DNA of 64,000 nt from ASV31 sp965229765. Lineage in GTDB: Bacteria; Pseudomonadota; Alphaproteobacteria; Rhodobacterales; Rhodobacteraceae. This document shows, piece after piece, positions 8,643 through 16,930 of this stretch. Location of the stretch: positions 1,426,001 through 1,490,000 of the forward strand of contig CBDDJT010000003.1 in the NCBI GenBank assembly GCA_965229765.1, in the 5' to 3' direction. Positions within the stretch are counted from its first letter, which is position 1, and each line of letters starts with the position of its first letter. Below the pieces are notes generated by a model. That model saw only the letters and a list, made by a program, of their open reading frames with translations. It was not told the origin of the DNA and did no database searches. The translations under genes were made by a program, and so were the position numbers.

Positions 8643-8687
8643 ACGCAATCGGCAAGGGTTGCGCAATAATGTTTCACAAAAGCGCAA
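8643..8687. promoter_or_regulatory. candidate Lrp operator (repeated GCGCAA/TTGCGC half sites)
   Basis: Three half sites occur in the divergent region: ACGCAA (8643-8648), TTGCGC (8659-8664) and GCGCAA (8682-8687). Each neighbouring pair is inverted. TTGCGCAA-like sites are common for Lrp-family regulators in alphaproteobacteria. The location between the regulator and the operon supports the call. Confidence 0.45.
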
Positions 8688-8758
8688 TTTCCTTCCGGCG
8701 CTTCCGCATACGTCCGGATAAGCTATGCTTGCGCCGCGCACAGGAAAAGGAAGCCCCC

Positions 8759-9058
8759 GTGTATGTCGTCATCGTCAGATTCACCATGTCCGAAGCCGAT
8801 CAACCGGCCTTTCTGGACCTTGTCACCGAGAACGCCGCGCGCTCGCTGGCGGATGAACCGGGATGCCGGCGCTTCGATGTCTGCGTCAGCCCGGACCGCC
8901 CCGGCGAGGTGCTGCTCTACGAGATCTACGACGATGCCGCGGCTTTCGAGACGCACAAGTCCATGTCCCATTACCACGGCTTTTCTGCTGCCGCCGAGCC
9001 GCTGATCGCCTCGAAATCGGTGCAGATCTGGACGCTCTTGCCGGGGGGCGCGACATGA
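8759..9058 (+). CDS. antibiotic biosynthesis monooxygenase (ABM) family protein
   Basis: This 99-residue single-domain ABM protein starts at GTG after AGGAAAAGGA. It follows the family pattern: an N-terminal strand (YVVIVRFTM), a helix with PGCRRFDVCVS, then LLYEIYDDAAAFETHKSMSHY. Members act as cofactor-independent quinol or aldehyde-type oxygenases, or as catabolic side-product enzymes (YgiN, LsrG). The stop overlaps the cupin start by ATGA. A specific substrate is not evident. A second, unrelated ABM gene lies at 38981. Confidence 0.88.
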   Translation: MYVVIVRFTMSEADQPAFLDLVTENAARSLADEPGCRRFDVCVSPDRPGEVLLYEIYDDAAAFETHKSMSHYHGFSAAAEPLIASKSVQIWTLLPGGAT

Positions 9059-9456
9059 CCGGCACGATCCGGCGCAAGGCCGACCGCCCGCACCACGACC
9101 GGGGCGGCGGGGCCAGCACCGTGCAGATGACCACGCCCGATACGGGCGCGCGGGCGCTGTTGAACGGGTTCACGCATATCCCGCCCGGCGGCGGCATCCC
9201 GCTGCACCACCACAATGTCGAGGAAAGCGTGCTGATCCTGTCGGGCGCGGCGCTGGTCGAGATCGACGGCACCACGACCGAGGGCGGCGCGGGCGATGTG
9301 GTCTGGGTGCCCGCGGGCGTGCCGCACCGGTTCAGCAACGCATCCGACAGCGCACCGCTGGAGATCTTCTGGACCTATGCCGGGGCCCATGCCACGCGGA
9401 CGCTTGCCGACACCGGCGAGACGCGGCCCATCGTGTCGCCCGGTGGCGCCGGGTGA
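9055..9456 (+). CDS. cupin domain protein
   Basis: This 133-residue single-domain cupin has a motif 1 of PGGGIPLHHHNVEESVLILSG, with the His-His-His and Glu metal ligands, and a motif 2 of GDVVWVPAGVPHRFSN, with the fourth His. Both metal-binding motifs are intact, so it probably binds Fe, Mn or Ni and acts as a small dioxygenase, isomerase or sensor. It overlaps the ABM gene and the Ldh gene by four bases on each side, so the three are translationally coupled and presumably act on one pathway. Confidence 0.9.
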   Translation: MTGTIRRKADRPHHDRGGGASTVQMTTPDTGARALLNGFTHIPPGGGIPLHHHNVEESVLILSGAALVEIDGTTTEGGAGDVVWVPAGVPHRFSNASDSAPLEIFWTYAGAHATRTLADTGETRPIVSPGGAG

Positions 9457-10493
9457 TCCGCACCGACGCCGGGGCGCTGCGCGGCTTCGTCACCGATTGC
9501 TACCTTGCGCTGGGGCTTCCGCCGGAGACCGCGGCGCTGGTGGCCGACACGCTGGTGCAGGCGGACCTGTGGGGCCATCCCTCGCACGGGGTTCTGCGCA
9601 CCTTCTGGTATGCCGCGCGGCTGCGGTCAGGCGCCGCCGACCCGCTGGCGGACCCGGTGCCGGACCTGCCGGGGGCGGCGCTGACCGGCATGGACGGCGG
9701 CGGCGGGATGGGCCAGCTGGCGGCGCTTTGCGCGATGGACCACGCCATCGCGGCGGCGCGCACCCACGGCATCGGCGCGGTGGCCGTCCGCAACTCGGGC
9801 CATTTCGGCACGGCGATGTATTTCACCCGCCGCGCGGCGCTGTCGGGCTGCATCGGGTTCCTGTCCACGAACGCCAGCCCGGCGATGGCGCCATGGGGCG
9901 GGACGGAAAACCGGGTGGGCACCAACCCGTGGTCCTGGGCCGCGCCGGCCGGGCCGCATCCGCCGATGATGCTGGACATCGCCAACACCGCCGTCGCGCG
10001 CGGCAAGCTTTATGCCGCGCGCGAGCGGGGCGAGGCGATCCCCGAAGGATGGGCGATCGACGCAGGGGGCCGCGCCACCACCGATCCGGCGGCGGGCATC
10101 GCGGGGTCGATCCTGCCGATGGCGGGCCACAAGGGCTATGCCATCGCCACCCTGATGGACGTGGTGTCGGGCATCCTGCCCGGCAGCGCCTTTGGCACGG
10201 GCGTCACCGGGCCCTATGCGCCCGAGGGCACCAGTGGCGTGGGGCATCTGGCCATTGCCATCGACATTGCCCGGCTTCGCCCGCTGGCCGCCTTCGAGGC
10301 GGACATGGCCCGCCTCATCGCGAACCTGCGCGCAACGCCCCGCGCGCCCGGCATCGCGCGCATCCACTATCCCGGAGAGATCGAGGCAGAGACAGAGGCG
10401 CGCCTGCTGTCCGACGGCATCCCCCTGCCCCCGGCCACCGCCGAAACGCTGCGCCGAGAGGCTGCGGCGCTTGGCCTCGCCGCGCCGTTCTGA
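9453..10493 (+). CDS. Ldh family (YlbC-type) malate/L-lactate-like dehydrogenase
   Basis: This 346-residue protein belongs to the second, Rossmann-unrelated Ldh/MDH family. That family includes ureidoglycolate dehydrogenase, sulfolactate dehydrogenase ComC and piperideine-2-carboxylate reductase. Recognisable blocks are the GHPSHGVLR-like segment near residue 46, the AVRNSGHFGTAMYFTRRA core around 110-127 and the late GHKGYAIATLMDVVSG block. It starts at GTG overlapping the cupin stop (GTGA). Its operon partners and the divergent Lrp regulator point to catabolism of an amino-acid-derived 2-oxo or 2-hydroxy acid. The substrate is not decidable from sequence. Confidence 0.9.
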   Translation: MIRTDAGALRGFVTDCYLALGLPPETAALVADTLVQADLWGHPSHGVLRTFWYAARLRSGAADPLADPVPDLPGAALTGMDGGGGMGQLAALCAMDHAIAAARTHGIGAVAVRNSGHFGTAMYFTRRAALSGCIGFLSTNASPAMAPWGGTENRVGTNPWSWAAPAGPHPPMMLDIANTAVARGKLYAARERGEAIPEGWAIDAGGRATTDPAAGIAGSILPMAGHKGYAIATLMDVVSGILPGSAFGTGVTGPYAPEGTSGVGHLAIAIDIARLRPLAAFEADMARLIANLRATPRAPGIARIHYPGEIEAETEARLLSDGIPLPPATAETLRREAAALGLAAPF

Positions 10494-10572
10494 ACGTGCC
10501 GCCGGCGGGGCTTTCGGTTGCCGGACGCTCCGCCTATATCTGGTCCCCGCCGCAACAGCCCCAAGGTGCCCC

Positions 10573-11514
10573 ATGTCCGAGACGAAACACAGCAAGGTCC
10601 TGATCATCGGGTCCGGTCCCGCGGGCTATACTGCGGCCGTCTACGCCTCGCGCGCGATGCTGGAACCGGTGCTGATCCAGGGCATCCAGCCCGGCGGGCA
10701 GCTGACCATCACGACCGAGGTCGAGAACTGGCCCGGCGACATAGAGGTGCAGGGCCCCGACCTGATGGTCAGGATGGAGGCGCACGCGCGCTCTGTCGGG
10801 ACAGAGATCATCGGCGATCACATCACCTCGGTCGACCTGGCGGCGCGCCCCTTTAGCGCCATCGGTGACAGCGGCACGACCTATACCGCCGACGCGCTGA
10901 TCCTTGCCACCGGGGCGCAGGCCAAGTGGCTGGGGCTGCCAAGCGAAGAGAAATTCAAGGGCTTCGGCGTCTCGGCCTGCGCCACCTGCGACGGGTTCTT
11001 CTATCGCGGGCAGGAGGTCGTGGTGATCGGCGGCGGCAACACAGCGGTCGAAGAGGCGCTGTTCCTGACGAACTTCGCGTCCAAGGTCACGCTGATCCAC
11101 CGCCGCGACAGCCTGCGCGCGGAAAAGATCCTGCAACACCGGCTGATGAAGAACCCCAAGGTCGAAATCCTGTGGGACCACTCGGTCGAGGAAGTCATCG
11201 GCGCCGAGAACCCGCTGGGCGTCGAGGGCGTGCGCGCCAGGCACGTCACGACGGGCGAGGTCACCGAAATCCCCTGCAAGGGCTTTTTCGTCGCCATCGG
11301 CCATGCGCCGGCGTCCGAACTGGTCAAGGACCAGCTGGAGACGCACATGGGCGGCTACGTTGTGACAAAGCCCGACAGCACGGCGACCTCCATCCCCGGC
11401 GTCTTTGCCGCCGGCGACCTGACCGACCACATCTACCGCCAGGCGGTGACGTCGGCCGGCATGGGGTGCATGGCCGCGCTGGAGGCCGAAAAATTCCTCG
11501 CCGAACAGGAGTGA
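10573..11514 (+). CDS. trxB: thioredoxin-disulfide reductase
   Basis: This 313-residue FAD/NADPH flavoenzyme reduces thioredoxin. The FAD motif GSGPAGY is at 13-19, the redox-active CATC at 136-139 and the NADPH motif GGGNTAVE at 153-160. A C-terminal GVFAAGDLTD FAD-binding block is present. The length is standard. It lies 79 bases after the Ldh gene and likely has its own promoter. Function is secure; it supplies electrons for ribonucleotide reductase, peroxidases and PAPS reductase. Confidence 0.96.
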   Translation: MSETKHSKVLIIGSGPAGYTAAVYASRAMLEPVLIQGIQPGGQLTITTEVENWPGDIEVQGPDLMVRMEAHARSVGTEIIGDHITSVDLAARPFSAIGDSGTTYTADALILATGAQAKWLGLPSEEKFKGFGVSACATCDGFFYRGQEVVVIGGGNTAVEEALFLTNFASKVTLIHRRDSLRAEKILQHRLMKNPKVEILWDHSVEEVIGAENPLGVEGVRARHVTTGEVTEIPCKGFFVAIGHAPASELVKDQLETHMGGYVVTKPDSTATSIPGVFAAGDLTDHIYRQAVTSAGMGCMAALEAEKFLAEQE

Positions 11515-11582
11515 TCCGGCGCGCGGCCCCGTGGGCGGCGCGCGGCACTCGACAGGGGAACGCGACGCGTCCGACCGAGGGT

Positions 11583-11596
11583 TGACTGACCAGTCA
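11583..11596. promoter_or_regulatory. candidate TetR operator
   Basis: A perfect inverted repeat, TGACTG-AC-CAGTCA, lies 12 bases before the tetR start. This size and symmetry are typical of TetR-family operators, and the position would allow autorepression. Confidence 0.55.
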
Positions 11597-11607
11597 CTCC
11601 AACCTAC

Positions 11608-12159
11608 ATGCGCCCCATGGGCGAGCGCGACACACGCATCCTGAATGCCGCGACACGGCTGTTTCTGCGCGACGGCGTCGGCGTATCGACCGCGCGCATC
11701 GCGGCCGAGGCCGGGGTTTCGAACGGCACGCTCTTCAATGTCTTTCCGACCAAGCAGGCGCTGATCGACGGCATCTATACGGCCGCGAAACAGGCGATGT
11801 TCGCCGCGCTGGTTCACTCTGGCCCTGCGCCATTGGACAGGGCGCGGCTTTATGCGAACTGGCAGGGATACCTTGCCTGGGCCCGCGCCAATCCGGACCA
11901 GAGGGCTGTCATGCACCTGCTGGCCGAGGCAGGCCTTGTCAGCGAGACCGCCCGCAAGGAGATGGACACACTGGCCGCACCACACGCGGCATGGGTGCAC
12001 CGCGCATTGGAAAGCGGCGCGATCCGGGGGCCCAGTGCCAGCTTTGTCTCAAAGCTCGTCTTCTTCCAGATCGACCTTGTCATCACGGAAAATCTGCCAG
12101 CGCCCGAGGCCGACCTTGCCTTCGCGATGCTGTGCAATGCCCTGGGGCTGGCCGAATGA
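11608..12159 (+). CDS. TetR/AcrR family transcriptional regulator
   Basis: This 183-residue protein has an N-terminal TetR helix-turn-helix (residues 7-52: RILNAATRLFLRDG, then TARIAAEAGVSNGTLFNVF) and a divergent all-helical ligand domain. An inverted repeat sits just upstream of the gene. A glutathione S-transferase gene follows 70 bases downstream on the same strand, so the regulator may control its own mRNA including the GST, perhaps in response to an electrophile or xenobiotic. Ligand unknown. Confidence 0.92.
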   Translation: MRPMGERDTRILNAATRLFLRDGVGVSTARIAAEAGVSNGTLFNVFPTKQALIDGIYTAAKQAMFAALVHSGPAPLDRARLYANWQGYLAWARANPDQRAVMHLLAEAGLVSETARKEMDTLAAPHAAWVHRALESGAIRGPSASFVSKLVFFQIDLVITENLPAPEADLAFAMLCNALGLAE

Positions 12160-12229
12160 CACGTCCCCACGCGCACCCGCGACGATTTCAACGACCCCTT
12201 GCCACCAGATCACGATTGGAACGCCGACC

Positions 12230-12841
12230 ATGATTACAGCCCATCTCTGGACCACGCCCAACGGCTTCAAGATCGCCATCGCGCTTGAAGAAATGGGGCT
12301 CGACTACACGATCAACTGGGTGAACCTGCAAAAGGGACAGCAGCGCGAGGCGGCGTTCCTTGCCATCGCGCCCAACGGCAGGATTCCCGCGATCGAAGAC
12401 GACGACACCGGGCTTGGGATGATGGAATCGGGGGCGATCCTGCAATACCTTGCCGAAAGGACGGGGCGCTTTGGCGGTGATACCCTTCAGGAACGCGCCG
12501 AGATCACCGAATGGCTGCACTGGCAGATGGGCGGGCTTGGCCCGATGATGGGGCAGGCCAACCACTTTCGCGGGCTGAGCGAGAAGGTGCCCTATGGCGA
12601 ACAGCGCTATCTCGATGAAACCGTGCGCCTTTTCGGTGTTCTGGACCGCCAGCTAGAAGGGCGGGACTACATCGCCGGCGACTATTCCATCGCGGACATG
12701 GCGGCCGTGCCCTGGGCTGGCATGTATACCTATCTCGATGAACCGAGGCTGGAATCCTTTCCGAACGTGATGGCCTGGATCGGGCGCAACCTGGCCCGCC
12801 CGGCGACGGCCCGCGCGATCGCACTGCGCCCCGACGCCTGA
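12230..12841 (+). CDS. glutathione S-transferase
   Basis: This 203-residue protein has a thioredoxin-like N-terminal domain (residues 1-80) and a helical C-terminal domain (90-200). The N-terminal WTTPNGFK resembles the nu-class/YfcG type, in which Thr and Asn replace the classical catalytic Tyr or Ser. The PNGRIPAI cis-Pro motif and the MESGAILQYLAE glutathione-binding block are clear. YfcG-type enzymes have disulfide reductase activity with two bound glutathiones. It lies downstream of tetR, a likely co-transcribed partner. Confidence 0.93.
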   Translation: MITAHLWTTPNGFKIAIALEEMGLDYTINWVNLQKGQQREAAFLAIAPNGRIPAIEDDDTGLGMMESGAILQYLAERTGRFGGDTLQERAEITEWLHWQMGGLGPMMGQANHFRGLSEKVPYGEQRYLDETVRLFGVLDRQLEGRDYIAGDYSIADMAAVPWAGMYTYLDEPRLESFPNVMAWIGRNLARPATARAIALRPDA

Positions 12842-12977
12842 GCGGACCGCCCGACCTGACCCTGCGCACGAGCCTGCCCCTGCCAGAGCCGAAAGGTTCC
12901 GGCAGGGCAACGTCCTGTTTCCGATTTTCGCCCATTGCGCGAATATTTGGGGTTTTCTGCGGGTGCAAAATATGAGA

Positions 12978-12997
12978 TGTGTTCAGCGCTGAACACA
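12978..12997. promoter_or_regulatory. 20-bp perfect palindrome, probable operator of the MarR-Sat-CysC gene
   Basis: The half site TGTGTTCAGC is followed immediately by its exact reverse complement, giving a 20-bp perfect palindrome ending 18 bases before the start codon at 13016. The flanking AT-rich stretch offers a possible promoter: TTGGGG at 12947-12952 and TATGAG at 12971-12976, 18-base spacer. The palindrome would then cover the transcription start. Autoregulation by the MarR-type domain encoded just downstream is the simplest reading. Confidence 0.6.
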
Positions 12998-13015
12998 CTT
13001 TGAGCCACCCCGCCA

Positions 13016-15085
13016 ATGCCCACACCCGCCCAGAAATCCACGCTGCCGGACGAGGATCAGCTGTTCCTGATCCTGCGCCAGCTGGACTCCGCGCCGGACG
13101 CGACGCAGCGCGCCACGGCAGAGGCGCTGGGCATCTCGCTGGGGCGGCTGAATGCTCAGCTTCGCGCGGTGGCCGAGGCGGGGCTGGTCCGCATCACCGA
13201 CCGCCCCGGACCCGACCGCCGCCAGCGCTTTGCCTATGCCCTCACCTCTCGGGGGGCCGTCGAGAAGGCGCGCCTGACCGACCGGTTTCTCGCCCGCAAG
13301 CTTGCCGAATACGACGCCCTTCACGCGGAACTGACGGGCACGGCAAGCGGCCTTCTTTCCTCCAAGCATCGGACCCAAGTCATGCAGAACCACCTTACCC
13401 CCGTTCAGGAACTCTATGTCTCGCCGGACAGCGCGCAGAAGCTAAAGCGCGAGGCCGGCGACCTTCTGTCGTGGGACCTGACGCCCCGCCAGATCTGTGA
13501 CCTCGAACTCCTGATGAATGGCGGCTTCAGCCCGCTGAAGGGCTTCCTGGGCCAGGCCGATTACGAAAGCGTCGTGGACACCATGCGCCTTGTCGACGGC
13601 ACGCTTTGGCCGATGCCGATCACGCTGGATGTGGGCGAGGCCTTCGCAGACAAGATCGAGCCGGGAACGGACATCGCGCTGCGCGATCAGGAAGGCGTGA
13701 TCCTTGCCATCCTGTCGGTCACGGACAAGTGGGTGCCGAACAAGGCGCATGAAGCCGAGAAGGTGTTCGGCGCCAATGACGAGGCGCACCCGGCGGTGCA
13801 TTACCTGCACCACACCGCGGGCCCCGTCTATCTTGGCGGCCCGGTCACCGGCATCCAGCCGCCCACGCATTACGATTTCCGCGCCCGCCGCGACACGCCG
13901 AACGAGCTGCGCGCCTATTTCCGCAAGGTCGGCTGGCGCCGTGTCGTCGCCTTCCAGACCCGCAACCCGCTGCACCGCGCCCACCAGGAACTGACCTTCC
14001 GCGCCGCGCGCGAGGCGCAGGCCAACCTGCTGATCCATCCCGTGGTCGGCATGACCAAGCCCGGCGACGTCGACCATTTCACCCGCGTGCGCTGCTACGA
14101 GGCGGTGCTGGACAAGTACCCGGCCGCCACCACCTCGATGAGCCTGCTGAACCTTGCCATGCGCATGGCCGGCCCGCGCGAGGCGGTCTGGCACGGCATC
14201 ATTCGCCGCAACCACGGCTGCACCCATTTCATCGTCGGCCGCGACCACGCCGGCCCCGGCAAGAACAGCCAGGGCCAGGATTTCTACGGCCCCTATGATG
14301 CGCAGGACCTGTTCAAGACCCACGAGGCCGAGATCGGGCTGGAAATGGTCGACTTCAAGCACATGGTCTACGTGCAGGAAAAGGCCCAGTACTATCCCGC
14401 CAACGAGGTGCCCGAAGGCTCGACCGTGCTCGACATCTCGGGCACCGAACTGCGCCGCCGCCTTGCCGAGGGGCTGGAGATCCCCGAGTGGTTCTCTTTC
14501 CCCGAGGTGGTGCGCGAACTGCGCCGCACCCGCCCGCCGCGGGCGCAGCAGGGCTTTACCGTGTTCTTCACCGGCCTGTCCGGGTCGGGCAAGTCCACCA
14601 TCGCCAACGCGTTGATGGTCAAGCTGATGGAGATGGGCGGCCGCCCCGTGACGCTGCTGGACGGCGACGTGGTGCGAAAGAACCTGTCGTCCGAACTGGG
14701 CTTTTCCAAGGAACACCGCGACCTGAACATCCAGCGCATCGGCTATGTCGCGTCAGAGATCACCAAGAACGGCGGCATCGCGATCTGTGCGCCCATCGCC
14801 CCCTATGCGGCCACCCGGCGCAAGGTGCGCGAGATGATCGAGGGCTACGGCGCCTTCGTCGAGGTGCATGTGGCCACCAGCCTGGAAGAGTGCGAGCGCC
14901 GCGACCGCAAGGGGCTCTACAAGCTGGCGCGCGAAGGCAAGATCAAGGAATTCACCGGCATCTCGGACCCCTATGATGTGCCCGAAGGCCCTGAACTGCG
15001 CGTCGACACCGAAGGCACAGACGTGGACAACTGCGCGCACCAGGTTCTTCTGAAGCTGGAAAGCATGGGACTGGTGGCGGGCTGA
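13016..15085 (+). CDS. MarR-type (EPS-associated) wHTH domain fused to sulfate adenylyltransferase/APS kinase
   Basis: One uninterrupted 689-residue frame contains three parts. Residues 5-115 match the winged-helix MarR family EPS-associated regulator (QRATAEALGISLGRLNAQLRAV, then YALTSRGAVEKARLTDRFL). Residue Met123 (base 13382) is where ordinary bifunctional Sat-CysC proteins begin. The ATP sulfurylase part has QTRNPLHRAH at 314-323 and GRDHAGPG. The APS kinase part has the P-loop GLSGSGKST at 520-528. The enzyme converts sulfate to APS and PAPS for sulfation or assimilation. I read the junction codon by codon and found no stop between the two parts. An internal start at 13382 could also yield the plain enzyme, though no strong ribosome binding site precedes it. 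Whether the fusion is real or the product of a lost stop is discussed in the findings. Confidence 0.85.
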   Translation: MPTPAQKSTLPDEDQLFLILRQLDSAPDATQRATAEALGISLGRLNAQLRAVAEAGLVRITDRPGPDRRQRFAYALTSRGAVEKARLTDRFLARKLAEYDALHAELTGTASGLLSSKHRTQVMQNHLTPVQELYVSPDSAQKLKREAGDLLSWDLTPRQICDLELLMNGGFSPLKGFLGQADYESVVDTMRLVDGTLWPMPITLDVGEAFADKIEPGTDIALRDQEGVILAILSVTDKWVPNKAHEAEKVFGANDEAHPAVHYLHHTAGPVYLGGPVTGIQPPTHYDFRARRDTPNELRAYFRKVGWRRVVAFQTRNPLHRAHQELTFRAAREAQANLLIHPVVGMTKPGDVDHFTRVRCYEAVLDKYPAATTSMSLLNLAMRMAGPREAVWHGIIRRNHGCTHFIVGRDHAGPGKNSQGQDFYGPYDAQDLFKTHEAEIGLEMVDFKHMVYVQEKAQYYPANEVPEGSTVLDISGTELRRRLAEGLEIPEWFSFPEVVRELRRTRPPRAQQGFTVFFTGLSGSGKSTIANALMVKLMEMGGRPVTLLDGDVVRKNLSSELGFSKEHRDLNIQRIGYVASEITKNGGIAICAPIAPYAATRRKVREMIEGYGAFVEVHVATSLEECERRDRKGLYKLAREGKIKEFTGISDPYDVPEGPELRVDTEGTDVDNCAHQVLLKLESMGLVAG

Positions 15086-15318
15086 CCCGCACCGACATAT
15101 CGCCAAGCTCTGTTCCGCCCCGGTTTCCAACGCTGGGGCGGACGCTGACGGACCGGGGTTCCGGGCCCGTCGGCCGGGCCTGCCCGTGACAGACCCCGCC
15201 CCCGGCATCCGGGGTCAGGCAATGCGCTGCTGCGGGCCGCCGTGCCCGGCGGGCCTGACCGGGTCACGGCGAACCGGCCAATCGCGCGCTTGATGTCGGA
15301 CCACCCGGGCGTCCGGCG

Positions 15319-16203
15319 CTAGCCCAGGTTCAGAAACCCGCGCATCAGGACATAGCCCTGCCCGCCGACGCGCACACCGGCGATATCGTCCGCAGGGCCC
15401 ACGCGCGACACCCGGGCCTGCCCGGGACGGCCCATCCAGTGCCCCTGTTCGGCAACGAACCTGTCCGCGTCAAGCAACCCCTCGGACCACAGATAGGCCG
15501 CCATCGACCCGGTGGCAGAGCCCGTGAACGGGTCTTCGCCCGGCAGCGGCGGCGCCAGAAGAAGCCGGGCAAAGGTATCGCCGTCATCCGTGACGCCGCC
15601 CAGCGTCACAAGGTAGGGTTCCATCACGTCGCTGTCGGGGACAGGCAGCGCGTCGCGGAACCGCGCCAGTGCGTGCGGGTCAAGCCGGGCGCGCGCCTGC
15701 GCATCCTTGTCCCGCAGGACGGTCACGCAGAACGGCACGCCGGTGGACACCACGCGCGGGATTCCGACGATATCGTCCAGCCCCAGCCCGTAGATGTCGG
15801 CCACAAGGTCCGGCGGCACCTCTGGCCCGAACTCGGGCCGGTTCTGGGTCATGGTGATCCAGGGCGCGCGTTCGTCGCCGCCGATCTCGACACCGATCAC
15901 CCCCGCCCCGGTCTCGATCGTCAGGGCACCGGGCTCGGCCAGCCCCCGATCGACCAGCGAAGCGACCGTCGCGATGGTGGGATGCCCCGCGAACGGAAGC
16001 TCTCGGGTCGCCATGAAATAGCGCACCCGCAGGTCGGCCTTGTCGGACGGGCCAAGGAACGTGCATTCCACCAGCCCGGTTTCCCGGACAAAGTCGGCGC
16101 AGGTCTCGTCGGGCAGGTGGGCGGCTTCGTACACCACGGCACAGCCGTTCCCCGCGAAGGGGCGCGCCGAAAAGGCGTCGACCCAATCGACACCATAGGG
16201 CAT
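15319..16203 (-). CDS. PhzF family isomerase/epimerase
   Basis: This 294-residue protein has the two-lobed diaminopimelate-epimerase-like PhzF fold. It shows the N-terminal DAFSARPFAGNGCAVV block, the ELPFAGHPTIAT block and the late DPFTGSATGSMAAYLW block. The conserved Glu of the family (in GLVECTFL) is present near residue 46. PhzF enzymes catalyse proton shifts; most homologues outside phenazine producers have unknown substrates. The start overlaps the DUF1150 stop by one base, placing it third in an hsp20-DUF1150-phzF operon driven by a heat-shock promoter. Confidence 0.92.
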   Translation of the reverse strand: MPYGVDWVDAFSARPFAGNGCAVVYEAAHLPDETCADFVRETGLVECTFLGPSDKADLRVRYFMATRELPFAGHPTIATVASLVDRGLAEPGALTIETGAGVIGVEIGGDERAPWITMTQNRPEFGPEVPPDLVADIYGLGLDDIVGIPRVVSTGVPFCVTVLRDKDAQARARLDPHALARFRDALPVPDSDVMEPYLVTLGGVTDDGDTFARLLLAPPLPGEDPFTGSATGSMAAYLWSEGLLDADRFVAEQGHWMGRPGQARVSRVGPADDIAGVRVGGQGYVLMRGFLNLG

Positions 16204-16430
16204 CAGTGCACGTTCACCGGGGCAAGGTCGTTCTGGCGCGCCAGAACGAAGGCCAGCCGCCGGTCGCGCACCAGCGCAAGGCGTTCGCCCTCGGCGTTGT
16301 GCACGGCAAACAGCGTCTCTGCGCCCATCGCCTGCTGGCGAACCTCGTCGGGCAGGTCCTCGATCCGGACCGGGCGCACATAGACGATCCGGCTTTCCTG
16401 CTCGGGCGAAAACGTGAAGCGTTCGTTCAT
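16203..16430 (-). CDS. DUF1150 family protein
   Basis: This 75-residue protein matches DUF1150, a short alphaproteobacterial family that typically follows a small heat-shock gene. It overlaps the hsp20 stop by ATGA and the phzF start by one base. It has no signal or membrane segment. A role in proteostasis is inferred only from the coupling; no activity is known. Confidence 0.88.
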   Translation of the reverse strand: MNERFTFSPEQESRIVYVRPVRIEDLPDEVRQQAMGAETLFAVHNAEGERLALVRDRRLAFVLARQNDLAPVNVH

Positions 16431-16870
16431 CTCGAAATCCCCTTCTTGGTGGCTCCGCTGCCGCGGTTGATGGCGATGGTCTGCACCACGCGTTCCGGCT
16501 CTGGCCGGCTGAGATCGACGTGCAGAAGTCCGTGTTCCATGGCGGCGCCCGCCACCTCTACGCCGTCGGCCAGCACGAAACTGCGCTGGAACTGGCGTGC
16601 GGCGATGCCGCGGTGCAGGAACACCCGGTCCCCGGCATCGTCAGACTGGCGGCCACGGATCACAAGCTGGCGGTCCTCGACAGTGATCGCAAGGTCATCC
16701 TCGGCGAACCCGGCGACGGCCAGGGTGATGCGGTAGGAGTTGGCGTTGGTCTGCTCGATGTTGAAGGGGGGATATCCGTTGTTGTCGGATTTCGCGGCCC
16801 GTTCCATCAGGCGTTCAAGCTGGTCAAAGCCCAGCAGGAAGGGGTGTGAACCCAGGGTCATCTTTGTCAT
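16427..16870 (-). CDS. Hsp20/IbpA family small heat-shock protein
   Basis: This 147-residue alpha-crystallin domain protein starts at the ATG at 16870 with AAGGACG nearby. The N-terminal HPFLLGFDQLERLMERAA and YPPFNIEQT segments are those of the IbpA class, and the central AVAGFAEDDLAITVEDRQLVIRG spans the core strands. The C-terminal AINRG corresponds to the I-x-I/V-type anchor region. It acts as an ATP-independent holdase that hands aggregates to DnaK and ClpB. A heat-shock sigma factor promoter lies 61 bases upstream. Confidence 0.95.
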   Translation of the reverse strand: MTKMTLGSHPFLLGFDQLERLMERAAKSDNNGYPPFNIEQTNANSYRITLAVAGFAEDDLAITVEDRQLVIRGRQSDDAGDRVFLHRGIAARQFQRSFVLADGVEVAGAAMEHGLLHVDLSRPEPERVVQTIAINRGSGATKKGISR

Positions 16871-16930
16871 CGACACGTCCTTGAACAAGCGACTGTGCAG
16901 GTAGGGCCCCGAAACGGCGGCCATGGCAAA

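Noticed and set aside
15192..15216. Terminator after the MarR-Sat-CysC gene
   Set aside because: GACCCCG/CGGGGTC arms exist but the 11-base loop, lack of a U-tract and 107-base distance from the stop make it unconvincing.
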